Source: Candidatus Woesearchaeota archaeon (GTDB taxonomy: Archaea; Nanobdellota; Nanobdellia; Woesearchaeales; GW2011-AR9). From it: a DNA stretch of 38,963 nt. This document shows positions 9,115 through 18,501 of the stretch, piece after piece. The notes beneath the pieces are model-generated. The model searched no databases. It was given only the letters and a program-made list of their open reading frames with translations, and was not told the origin of the DNA. The stretch covers positions 1 to 38,963 of the forward strand of contig JACRPH010000076.1 of NCBI GenBank assembly GCA_016214025.1. Reading direction: 5' to 3'. The position numbers and the translations under genes were made by a program. Position 1 is the first letter of the stretch. Each line of letters opens with the position of its first letter.

Positions 9115-12100
9115 TTAAACAAACGCCCCTAATCCCACCTGTTTATCTTTCTCTTTTCCAAACACGCAATCAGCGTTAAATTTAAGCAGTTCAATTGTCT
9201 GCTTGAGATAAGGAGAAAAGTTATATTTCTGGCACAGCAACAAAGAAGGCCCAAGATATTTTATCACCGAACCTTCAGTTATGGTAAATATTATCTTTCC
9301 GCCACAAGTGGTGCATTTTCCGCATAATGGCGGTCTTCGATACGAAGTGTTGCATTTTACGCATCTAAATTGCTGCATGGAAAATTTTTTCAGATTGCCT
9401 TTGATATCTTTCAGGAAATGTTTTTGAATCACTAATCGAGCTACGTCATCTAAATTTACTGCTCTTACTTTTCGGGCTATTTCCATCTGCCCGATTAATT
9501 TTTCTTCCATTGACGGAAGAATTTTGTAGGCCGAACATTGAACTCCTTTATTGAAATTATCAATGGGATGAGTAAAGCCGAACCCCTCATATTGCGCCGG
9601 AGTGTTTAGTCGGTCTCCTAACTGGGGCATCTTCTTCTGTTCCGGGCCAAATTTAACTTCCCACGGTTTTTTCATTTCCAAAGCAGCTTCGTATAATTCT
9701 AAAGGATACTTCCACGCTACGTCTAATCCGTGTACCTGGTCATCGACTTCGGAAGGATACAATATGCTGGTTAATACTAAAGGGGCATCCATTACTCCTC
9801 CGCGGGTATTGGGCAGGAACTTACGGGAGAAATTAAGCAAAGCGTCCATCAGCAGCATCACGGCAGCTTCATCACCGTCGCATCGTGTGTTGAGTATTTG
9901 CTCCCCCCATAAAACATTTTTGTCTTCTTTATTCTTCCATTCAACCTCAAAACAATAAGAATTAACTTTTCCTTCAATAACTTCTTTCTTTTTAACATAA
10001 TCTATTATAAAATCACCTTTCTCTTCGAGCAAGTATTGTTTTCCGCCAAAATATGTTTTTCTTGGTGAAGTTATTATCCTCAACTGACGCAGGTTTTCTC
10101 GTTTTTTAGGGCTTTCTAAAGTTAAAATTTTCTTTAGAGTATTGACATCTCTCCCAGTGATAACCAAATGATGAAGAATGTGGCTTTGGGGTTGTTTTCC
10201 AAGACGTTTATAAATTTCTAAAACCGCCTTCCCTGGAAATCTTTCAGCAGTGGTTTGATATCTTGAAAAAACATTAAATTTAGTGAAGAGTAATGCGAAA
10301 TCATCCAATAAGCTTCGGTTGACTGAATACAACACTACTGCATTTCGGGGCAAAATTACACTTCCGTCGCCATCTATGAATGCAGAGATATAACCAGATG
10401 TTAAAGACGGAGGAAGATTAAATATCAAAGAAGGAACTCTTTTTTCGTGAGCGTTAGAGCCGGTTTTAAAACAAAATTTAAAGAGAAGATAAACCAACTG
10501 ATCACAGATAGTTATCTTGGTTGAGTTTTCTCCGGTGTTGGGAATTATTCCAAAAGAGGAGGTTATTAAATTTATTATTTTCTTCTGAAGCGCTTTATCA
10601 TCAATTCTAAAACTAACCTGTGAAACTGTTTTTGTTTTCCGAGAATAGCCTTCGGCAGCATAATAACCTAACAAAGGAACAATTCCGCAATCTAAGCGAA
10701 GTGTAGGTTTGAATAAACGATTAGAGAACTTAACTCTTAGCACAGTTTCATTATTGAGAAACTCTGAAGCATTAATTAACCTGCCCCCAATTAAATGTTT
10801 AACATCTAACAATGAAGTTTTTTCATACCATTGGTTTAAATTTTGTTTGTGCCTCTTTTCCGATACAAAATTAATTATTCTACTTCTTCCAGCTGTAACA
10901 ACTAAATGTTTAAAGAATTTTTTATTTACAACATACAGATTAGCAAGTTCTTTGTCAGGGACGTTATCAATGAGAAAAGTGATTAGGTTTAAAGTTAATG
11001 ATGGCGGGGATGAATTATCAAAGTGATTTAATATCGGAACCTTATCTCCTTCGTCAATACGATTAGCTTTCTTAAAGTTAAATGAATTATTGTTGAAATA
11101 CATAAAATCGTGGGTGGGGGTCATCAAGAAAGTTCTATTGGTTGCAGTGGTTATCTTCACCCATTGTTTAGTAACCGGACCTTTTATGAAAAACTTTATT
11201 CTTTTCTTTTTTAGTTTATTGGTAATAGGATCGATGCCAAATGCAAAGATATTTTTATCCTCCAAATCAACTTTTACTGTTCCTACTCCATCAAATACGG
11301 TGGTCCTGGCACCGCCAGCAATTAAATTATCCACTAAATTGCCTATTTGTTCATAAACGAGGTTCCTTTTGTCATTTTCATACACAAATCGGGTGTTGGG
11401 GTGTACGCAGTCCCTTCTCAGCCCGGCATGGAACAAAGGATGGGTTATCAGCCCCTGTGTTTCCGAGAAACCGATTATCCTGCCAATTAAACCAGCAGAG
11501 ATATGCGGAGCCAGGCCAATTACTAAATGGCCAACTAAATCTTCTTCTTTTTTAACTTTGTAAAAAGGCTTCAACCCATAGAACTTTACTAACAGTTCGT
11601 CCAGAAAATTGGCTACCCGGCTTAATACTTTGGGAGCAGATTCATCTAAAGAATCAAATCCGGGTAAAATTATATCTTGGGGCCTTAATTCTAATACTTG
11701 GTCATCGTGCTCTAATTTGTTTCCATAAATATCTTGAGTATATCCTAACTTCCTTAACTTCTCTACCGAGGTTTTAACTTCTTTAGGTTTAAATCCGGTT
11801 AAAGGCAATTCGGTGCAATCATAACGGGTGGTTCCTTCTTTATTTACATAAATATTATGTTTAGCCCGTAATATTCCTTTAGCTAAGTGCTCTACTAAAT
11901 GCTCTTTATTAGAAGTTCCGCGCACACCTTTAATCAGATCAGGATGAACTGTCTCTTTTAATCGGTCTTTGGCTTTATGAAAATAATATTTGATGTCCAC
12001 TTCCATGTTCCGATGCGAATTGGTTGCGCCATGACGGCAGGTCTCTTTATTCACCACCCCGCAAACGCGGCAGTGATAGCGCTTAACACATTTATCCCCG

Positions 12101-14289
12101 CACTCCTCGCAATGGGGATAAACCATTTCTTTCTGGCATGCTTCACAGTAAAACAACGGAAAAGTAGAAGTAACTTTGCCCGCTTCCATCGCTGATTGAA
12201 AACTTCTTAACCGGTCTCCTTCTCCACCCACAGGAAACATCACTTGCGGTGAACCGGTCATCTCGCGCATCTTAGCTTTTTCCGGCCTTCCCATCCTTGC
12301 TCCGATAAAAGTTCCAGCTTTGTCACGCAGAGAAACGGGAGAAAGAGAATTAAGTACTTCCAAACCATCTTTGTCCGCAACCTGTTCTGCTGAAAGGGCT
12401 AATTGCTCTAACTCCAATTGGGTTTTAAAATTAAAACATAACGCTATCGCTTTGGCTTCATTCTCTTCAATGACGATGCTGTCTTTGTTCACTACCAGAT
12501 GCGGCAGCCCCACTAATTCCATCACTCGTTTAGCTTTCAGATGAACTTCTGAGATGGCAGGATAATAAGGAAGCACTATTTTTTTAATTTCCCTCTCCTC
12601 AATTTTTAATTTGCCCTCTTGGAGATATTCGAGCAACAGTTTTATGTCAGTACCAGAAACCAATTTCCAATAATAAAGATACTCTGGATGTAAAGGTGCT
12701 TTTAACACTGAGCTAAGAGAAATGGCTTCTTCAGTGGTGGGAAAGCTCAACAGAGGGGTTTCAATTAATTCTGATAGTCTTTCTGTACTTAATCCCATTT
12801 CCGACGCTGCTTTTTCTACCCCTTTTTCGGCAAAACTGATAGAAAGGGCTTTTTCTACTTCTAATGCCCACCACTCCGAACAATAGCCTGGAGGGACTAA
12901 ATCCTGCCCATTCTCAGAAAAATCTCCATAGTTAAATAGGATATCCCCGAGAAATATAATTTCCTCAACTTCAGAATTACATTTCTTAGCTTCTGCTTCG
13001 GTACGGAGATATAACACTGAACCGTCTTTTAATTTAACGATGGGCCCGTCTAAAGTATCGCATACGGTTATGGTGCCAGCTTTTCCAGGGCGTTCAATCT
13101 TGATCTGGGTTCCGATAGCAATGAATTTGTCTAACACAACCATAGTTGCCGGATGTAATGCCGTAGCTGAAAAACCAGTAGCTCGGGTTCTTCCATATCT
13201 TAATCGCAATCCTCCGGCAGCGAGAGGATGAGTCAATATGGGTCTTCCGGCTACCAAATCCATTAAGAAAGTATTGTTAGGCTGGGGTGTTTTTTTGGTT
13301 TCTTTTATTATGATGGGGGGATCTTTTACTTCGCCAGCTTTTTCCGTAAGTTTAGATGCATGAGCCGCATGAATTTTCTCTTTTAATTTGATAAAATCTT
13401 TCAACCAACCCCATTCTAATCCCAGCTGGGTTCCCCATTTAGACAGTCTCTTCCACAGCTTGGACGATTTCTGACTTAATCCTTCAGCTAAAACTAATGC
13501 TACCCCGCCCCGAATCAGATTAGTTTCAATGCGCGGCAAGTCTTTGTAATTAGATACCTCAATCTTTTCCGTAGGGTCTCCATCAACCTCTACCGGAAGA
13601 TGAGACACCATAAATCGCAGTTCTTCTTCCGAAGGAAAATATTGTAAATTAGTGACCCGCTCATGATAATCCTGAATTTCCATAACACCACGATTAATTT
13701 CCATTTCGGTAGGGTCATAAGTGGCATAACCCATCTTTACCCGCACATAATCACCTAAGATAACTGAAGTTGCCCCGGCAGTTCCTCCTGCAGCCCTGAT
13801 CGGTCCGGCATATTGCAACGCAAAATATTCTTGGCCGTCGCGCCGTTTCTTAATTTTCAGTCCGATGAATCCTTCTAATGGCGCGGAGACGATGCCTAAA
13901 GTAAGATACGCAAATCCCACCCTAATGCCGATTTCCATCGCTTCCTGCTTCGAAGCAAACTTACAGAATTTTTCTTGGGCTACTTCTTCAGCGACGGTAA
14001 AACCAACCCTCCAATCTAACAAGCCGTATTGGGTTTCCAGCTCAATTATGCGTTCAGGAATTCCGGTACTTATTATTTGAGGTGCAATTACTGAAATTAA
14101 TCCCACTACTCTTTCCGCCATATTCTTGGCTAAAGGAATAGAAACTTCTTCTTCAGGGTCGAGGCCTTGGTGCCGGGCGGAGGTGGCAATCTCATAGCAC
14201 TTTTTTACTTCAGCGCTGATTCTATTAAAATAGTCCTGCATTGCCGGAGAGGCAATTTTGTCCAAAGCGGATTGGTTGATGTCGGCCAT
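9115..14289 (-). CDS. polC: DNA polymerase D large subunit DP2 (PolC), intein-containing precursor
   Basis: GPIRAAGGTAGATSV, RTRATGFSATALHPATMVVLDKF, GDEAAVMLLMDALLNFSRKFLPNTRGGVMDAPLVLT, C-terminal Zn motifs; interrupted by an intein. Confidence 0.95.
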   Translation of the reverse strand: MADINQSALDKIASPAMQDYFNRISAEVKKCYEIATSARHQGLDPEEEVSIPLAKNMAERVVGLISVIAPQIISTGIPERIIELETQYGLLDWRVGFTVAEEVAQEKFCKFASKQEAMEIGIRVGFAYLTLGIVSAPLEGFIGLKIKKRRDGQEYFALQYAGPIRAAGGTAGATSVILGDYVRVKMGYATYDPTEMEINRGVMEIQDYHERVTNLQYFPSEEELRFMVSHLPVEVDGDPTEKIEVSNYKDLPRIETNLIRGGVALVLAEGLSQKSSKLWKRLSKWGTQLGLEWGWLKDFIKLKEKIHAAHASKLTEKAGEVKDPPIIIKETKKTPQPNNTFLMDLVAGRPILTHPLAAGGLRLRYGRTRATGFSATALHPATMVVLDKFIAIGTQIKIERPGKAGTITVCDTLDGPIVKLKDGSVLYLRTEAEAKKCNSEVEEIIFLGDILFNYGDFSENGQDLVPPGYCSEWWALEVEKALSISFAEKGVEKAASEMGLSTERLSELIETPLLSFPTTEEAISLSSVLKAPLHPEYLYYWKLVSGTDIKLLLEYLQEGKLKIEEREIKKIVLPYYPAISEVHLKAKRVMELVGLPHLVVNKDSIVIEENEAKAIALCFNFKTQLELEQLALSAEQVADKDGLEVLNSLSPVSLRDKAGTFIGARMGRPEKAKMREMTGSPQVMFPVGGEGDRLRSFQSAMEAGKVTSTFPLFYCEACQKEMVYPHCEECGDKCVKRYHCRVCGVVNKETCRHGATNSHRNMEVDIKYYFHKAKDRLKETVHPDLIKGVRGTSNKEHLVEHLAKGILRAKHNIYVNKEGTTRYDCTELPLTGFKPKEVKTSVEKLRKLGYTQDIYGNKLEHDDQVLELRPQDIILPGFDSLDESAPKVLSRVANFLDELLVKFYGLKPFYKVKKEEDLVGHLVIGLAPHISAGLIGRIIGFSETQGLITHPLFHAGLRRDCVHPNTRFVYENDKRNLVYEQIGNLVDNLIAGGARTTVFDGVGTVKVDLEDKNIFAFGIDPITNKLKKKRIKFFIKGPVTKQWVKITTATNRTFLMTPTHDFMYFNNNSFNFKKANRIDEGDKVPILNHFDNSSPPSLTLNLITFLIDNVPDKELANLYVVNKKFFKHLVVTAGRSRIINFVSEKRHKQNLNQWYEKTSLLDVKHLIGGRLINASEFLNNETVLRVKFSNRLFKPTLRLDCGIVPLLGYYAAEGYSRKTKTVSQVSFRIDDKALQKKIINLITSSFGIIPNTGENSTKITICDQLVYLLFKFCFKTGSNAHEKRVPSLIFNLPPSLTSGYISAFIDGDGSVILPRNAVVLYSVNRSLLDDFALLFTKFNVFSRYQTTAERFPGKAVLEIYKRLGKQPQSHILHHLVITGRDVNTLKKILTLESPKKRENLRQLRIITSPRKTYFGGKQYLLEEKGDFIIDYVKKKEVIEGKVNSYCFEVEWKNKEDKNVLWGEQILNTRCDGDEAAVMLLMDALLNFSRKFLPNTRGGVMDAPLVLTSILYPSEVDDQVHGLDVAWKYPLELYEAALEMKKPWEVKFGPEQKKMPQLGDRLNTPAQYEGFGFTHPIDNFNKGVQCSAYKILPSMEEKLIGQMEIARKVRAVNLDDVARLVIQKHFLKDIKGNLKKFSMQQFRCVKCNTSYRRPPLCGKCTTCGGKIIFTITEGSVIKYLGPSLLLCQKYNFSPYLKQTIELLKFNADCVFGKEKDKQVGLGAFV
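9883..11409 (-). mobile_element. DP2 intein (509 aa) with LAGLIDADG homing endonuclease
   Basis: Inserted between RRD and CDGDEA; begins CVHPNTRF; DOD motifs LLGYYAAEGY and SGYISAFIDGDGSV; ends WGEQILNTR before C. Confidence 0.92.
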
Positions 14290-14318
14290 GGGGCATTTTA
14301 TGTGATTGTTTTACACCC

Positions 14319-14637
14319 TTACTCTCTACGGTAATACTTCAGTAAAGTGAAGCAGAGAGAGCATCATCAGGTCGAAATCCATTCGATTAATCCTTCAAGA
14401 GCGACAGGGGGACTTGCCCCATACGGGGATGTCGCTCCGGCAATATTCACTGCGAGGATTTCGAAGATGCTCTCTCTGCTTCCCGTGAAGCGTTACCGTC
14501 TTCTCGCCTTTCACTGTATTTATCGAGAGCAGACGTTCCCCGTAGGGGGCATCCCCCTCGTCTGCCAGCAGTAAACTCCGAAGAGGCTCGACTTTATGAC
14601 GGTAACGCTTCATGTTACTGAAGTATTACTCTCTACG
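14319..14637. mobile_element. MITE-like palindromic element with 12-bp flanking direct repeats
   Basis: TTACTCTCTACG at 14319-14330 and 14626-14637; 14-bp inverted repeat TAATACTTCAGTAA (14332-14345)/TTACTGAAGTATTA (14615-14628); internal stems 14349-14365/14466-14482 (17 bp) and 14486-14500/14598-14612 (15 bp). Confidence 0.7.
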
Positions 14638-16366
14638 CAAACCTTAATATCTTGACTTCCCTCGTCTTTAAATTAACAAGAGGCACTCTTCCCGGCTCGG
14701 GCTCATGCCCCATTTTTTCCTGAAATGCGGTTTTAGACTGCCAGCAGCTTCCGCAAATCATAGTAACTCCTTTGTAATGGGCGACTTTGGAATAATGAAT
14801 GTGTCCAGAAACAAGAAAGTCAGGAACTTTTTTTATTAACAGCGGGTCTTCGAGGTGTGCTGGAAAATAAGGCGTAGACTTGAACGTAGGCGCTAAATGC
14901 CGCCGTTTTAATAGGAATTTCATAATTAAATCAGCACGACTGTATCCACCGCCATTTCTGATCGGCTCGACATTAGCTACATAATGATCAAAACTGTAGC
15001 CGTGATACATTAGTACATCAAATCCGGGAAAAGTAGAGGTTTTAGCAATATTAATCAGGGCCGGATTAGTTACTAAAGTTACATTGGGAAGTGCATGTAA
15101 TTCCGGACAATATTCTTTGTAAATAATGGATTGAGGCTCGGCCAGATGAACTAAATCGTGATTTCCTGGGCATAAAATTATCTGTTTGTCGAAGGGTATT
15201 TGGGAGATGATTTTTACAAATTCAAGATACTGGGCTTTGATTTCAGTTATGTCCAATTCTTCTTCCTGTGAAGGATAGATTCCAATTCCATCTACCAAGT
15301 CTCCGGCGATAAAAATATATTTTACTTTGGCGGCAGCTTCTTTCTGGGCTTCGTTACCTGTATTTCCATTCAGCCAGCTCATGAATTTATCCACTTCTTC
15401 GCGCAGGAACATCTTAGAGCCAACATGAAAATCAGATAGAAAAATGGCGGAAACATCCTCGGGGCTTTTTTTCATTTCTTCGGCAGCAGGAATATCCGGC
15501 CATACAATTTTGTCTCCAAAGAGCATATGTTCGCTGCAAGTTCCGGTTATTCCAATAATTTCATCGGGAACTAACTCTTTGGCTCCAGAAAAAAGTTCAG
15601 GTTCGTCTTTTTTAATTAAAACTTTAACTTTACCGGTTAAGTCTTCTAATGAAATCATAATATTCCCGCTTTTAGTTACACCAACCTCTTCCACCATCCC
15701 GATCAAAGAAACATGCTCGCGCTCTTTTTTTCCCTGAATGCGGCTGATAGAAGTAAGATTTTCGGAAAGCGCGGGTTTGTAACGTAGTATTTTTTCTAAA
15801 AAACGATAACGAGAGGTAAAAATAGTAGAAAAATCTTTAACTTCATACTTGTGGGGCTTGTTTTCATAAGAAAGCACGATGTTGATGGTGGTTTTAACGG
15901 AAGTAATTGGCGAAATTGATGAAATGGGAAGAGAAGGAGTTAAAACTGGAGCAGTGATGGAAGAAGTAGTAATGGAAGAAGTAGAAGTATCCACTGATGA
16001 AAAAGTAGAATGAGGCGAAATTAAATTTAGTTCTAATTCTAAGCTCGATTCTTCTTGATGATGGGTTTCATGAGGCGTTATTAAAGATAAAGATGCTTTC
16101 TTCAGGGTTTGCAGCTGGCTTTGGTATAAGTCGTCATCTCGTTCTTTTTCTGCTTCCACTTTATATCGGTCAAGGTCATACCAATCCACTAAAGTCGCTT
16201 GCATAGAAACAATATTAGCATAATCAGAATTAAGTACCATTAAGTCGCTTTCTGCTTCTAATTGATGAAATAATTCAGAACCTACTTCTTTTTCCAGGAT
16301 ATCCTGGCTGGCTAAAATGCCTTTTTCAAACAATTTTTCAATTAATTCTTGTTTAGTTTTGGCCAT
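14633..16366 (-). CDS. polB: DNA polymerase D small subunit DP1 (exonuclease subunit)
   Basis: OB-fold region plus calcineurin-like phosphoesterase motifs LSDFHVGSK, AGDLVDGIG, CPGNHD, SGHIHYSKV; Ser/Thr-rich linker. Confidence 0.93.
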   Translation of the reverse strand: MAKTKQELIEKLFEKGILASQDILEKEVGSELFHQLEAESDLMVLNSDYANIVSMQATLVDWYDLDRYKVEAEKERDDDLYQSQLQTLKKASLSLITPHETHHQEESSLELELNLISPHSTFSSVDTSTSSITTSSITAPVLTPSLPISSISPITSVKTTINIVLSYENKPHKYEVKDFSTIFTSRYRFLEKILRYKPALSENLTSISRIQGKKEREHVSLIGMVEEVGVTKSGNIMISLEDLTGKVKVLIKKDEPELFSGAKELVPDEIIGITGTCSEHMLFGDKIVWPDIPAAEEMKKSPEDVSAIFLSDFHVGSKMFLREEVDKFMSWLNGNTGNEAQKEAAAKVKYIFIAGDLVDGIGIYPSQEEELDITEIKAQYLEFVKIISQIPFDKQIILCPGNHDLVHLAEPQSIIYKEYCPELHALPNVTLVTNPALINIAKTSTFPGFDVLMYHGYSFDHYVANVEPIRNGGGYSRADLIMKFLLKRRHLAPTFKSTPYFPAHLEDPLLIKKVPDFLVSGHIHYSKVAHYKGVTMICGSCWQSKTAFQEKMGHEPEPGRVPLVNLKTREVKILRFA

Positions 16367-16412
16367 GTGTGGGAATAGCTAATTGAATTGAAATTTAATG
16401 GAAACGATGAAT

Positions 16413-17615
16413 TTATTGGCTCAAGAGCAACGACTTTTCTAATATTTCTTTGAGCTTGAGCACCAGGCTTTCTTCCAATGAAAGTGAGATCTCCCGAGTG
16501 CGGCCGTATCTTCCTTTAGAGATGATCTTGGCATTGATTACGCCCAACATATCTAATTCAGCTAAAATATCAGAAACACGGCGCTGGGTTAATATGTTAA
16601 ATTTGGTTTTTTGGCATAAGCTTTTGTAAGTTTCGTAGATTTCTCCGGTAAAGAAGTTCTTCTTTTGCGGAGAGAGTAACAGAACTGCATATAACACGCT
16701 TTGGAACTGCTTGGGCTGGTTAGTTACGGCATTTATTATGGTATCAGTTTCCACTTTCTTCTCGGCTTCATCTAGATGAGACATTTCAATAATTTTAGAG
16801 CCGCTTCTTTCAGCTAATTCTCCGGCGATTCTTAATAAGTCAATGGCTCTGCGCGCATCGCCATGGTCCCGAGCAGAATAAGCCGAACATTTTTCGATAA
16901 CTCCTGCTTGGATTACATCAGGAGAAAACGCTTTCTCAGACCTCTTTTTGAGTATATCTTGAATTTGCAGCGCATTATACGGTGGGAAGATTAATTCTTC
17001 TTCAGATAAGCTGCTTTTAACTCGGGGATCAAGATTTTCGACAAAGATTAAATTATTAGAAATACCGATTAAGCATAATTGGGCATTCTTAAGCTCAGAA
17101 TTGATGCGGGTTAAGTTGTATAAAATATCATCTCCCATCTTTTTAGTAAGCTGGTCAATTTCATCTAAAACCAACAAAATTAACTGCTTTTGCTGGTCCA
17201 ACAGCTTGTAAAAGATATTATAAACTTCATCGGTAGGCAATCCCGTAGGCGGAATTTCTTGCCCTAATTCTTTGATAATTTGAGCTATTAGGCGGTATTC
17301 AGTGTCTGCCACCCGTTTTAGCTTGCAGTTGATGTACATCGCTTTCAAAGGAATATTATTAGTTGCAGCCAAATTAACCATGGATTGAAGCACGTGCTTG
17401 ACCGAAAGGGTTTTACCCGTGCCGGTTTTGCCATAAATGAATAAATTAGACGGCTTGTCCATGCGTAAAGCCGGAGCTAGGATATTGGCTACCTCCTGAA
17501 TCTGGCTTTCTCGGTAAAGCACTTCTTCGGGAACATAAGAAGAAAGTAATACTGATTTATCTTGAAATAACGAGTCCTGTTTTAGAAAATTTTCAAAAAA
17601 GTTAGTAATTCCCAT
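16413..17615 (-). CDS. cdc6: Orc1/Cdc6 origin-binding initiator
   Basis: Walker A IYGKTGTGKT, Walker B LLVLDEIDQL, C-terminal winged helix. Confidence 0.95.
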   Translation of the reverse strand: MGITNFFENFLKQDSLFQDKSVLLSSYVPEEVLYRESQIQEVANILAPALRMDKPSNLFIYGKTGTGKTLSVKHVLQSMVNLAATNNIPLKAMYINCKLKRVADTEYRLIAQIIKELGQEIPPTGLPTDEVYNIFYKLLDQQKQLILLVLDEIDQLTKKMGDDILYNLTRINSELKNAQLCLIGISNNLIFVENLDPRVKSSLSEEELIFPPYNALQIQDILKKRSEKAFSPDVIQAGVIEKCSAYSARDHGDARRAIDLLRIAGELAERSGSKIIEMSHLDEAEKKVETDTIINAVTNQPKQFQSVLYAVLLLSPQKKNFFTGEIYETYKSLCQKTKFNILTQRRVSDILAELDMLGVINAKIISKGRYGRTREISLSLEESLVLKLKEILEKSLLLSQ

Positions 17616-17663
17616 CTAATTCACCCTTTTGACACCTAAACTGCACCTTCCTACTTATCTTTG

Positions 17664-18413
17664 CCTCTCACACCCCTTGATTGCACATGGAAAAAGTTTG
17701 ATGAAGTGATTAAACTTATGTTCCTGATGAATTGATATTAACTTATTACTTAACCTATCGCTTAACTTTAAGCTTGGTGCACACTTTTCTTATAAACACT
17801 TCCACGTTTGAAGCTATAAATCAATTTGTATAGCTTTTTATGCGTATATTTCACTTACAGTGCGAGTGGAGCTAATATAAATAGTTATGGTTAAATTGAA
17901 AAGTGGTAACGATGATTAGAGATGAATTATCTAATTGATTGGTTAACTTGATATCTTTAGACTTGATGGTGGTTTGTTAAATGTAATCTTTTGACTTATT
18001 TAGTTTTATTAATATATCATGTTTAATATCGGTATACACATTATTACATTATTACAGCTTTATTATTAATATACGTTATATAATATATTTCAATATAGAA
18101 AATAAAGAGTACGTTTAACGTAAAATCAAAAACAAAAAAGTTTTAATTTAAGATTAAGCAAGAACATTTAAGTTAATTACTTTTTATATTAATTATGATT
18201 TACATAGTTTCTTAGGACTTAAAACGTTCCAGATGCAACTCGATTGCATTTAACTAAATGTGAAATAATTATTAATCGATTATATCACCTCAATAATTTA
18301 TTGATTCAATTGGTTTAATTCTAATTATTTCAAATCTAACATTAATCCAGTTCAAGCATGTATCTCGTTTTTTCAATTCGTCACTTCCATCGGAAACAAA
18401 GGGGTGAGGGAGG
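17664..18413. promoter_or_regulatory. oriC: Candidate chromosomal replication origin (oriC): AT-rich region bounded by two inverted ORB-like boxes
   Basis: CTTCCATCGGAAACAAAGGGGTGAGGGAGG at 18384-18413 (+) and TTTCCATGTGCAATCAAGGGGTGTGAGAGG at 17664-17693 (-), 22/30 identical to each other by hand count; strongly AT-rich between; adjacent to cdc6. Confidence 0.75.
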
Positions 18414-18501
18414 GGTAAGCTTAGGGAGAGGGGGATGAGCTTAACTTCTGCTTTCGTCAATACAAATTACAGAAACGTTTAAATAATCTCTGAGATTTAC
18501 T

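Noticed and set aside
9602-14080. Several + strand ORFs (60-118 aa) opposite DP2
   Set aside because: Antisense to a strongly conserved coding region; no family resemblance; expected by chance.
14347-14613. Overlapping ORFs on both strands in the palindromic element
   Set aside because: Explained by palindromic sequence; no start context or protein family.
15900-16030. Repetitive GAAGTAGTAATGGAAGAAGTAGAAGTA-like stretch
   Set aside because: Codes for the Ser/Thr-rich linker of DP1; low complexity, not a separate repeat element or CRISPR.
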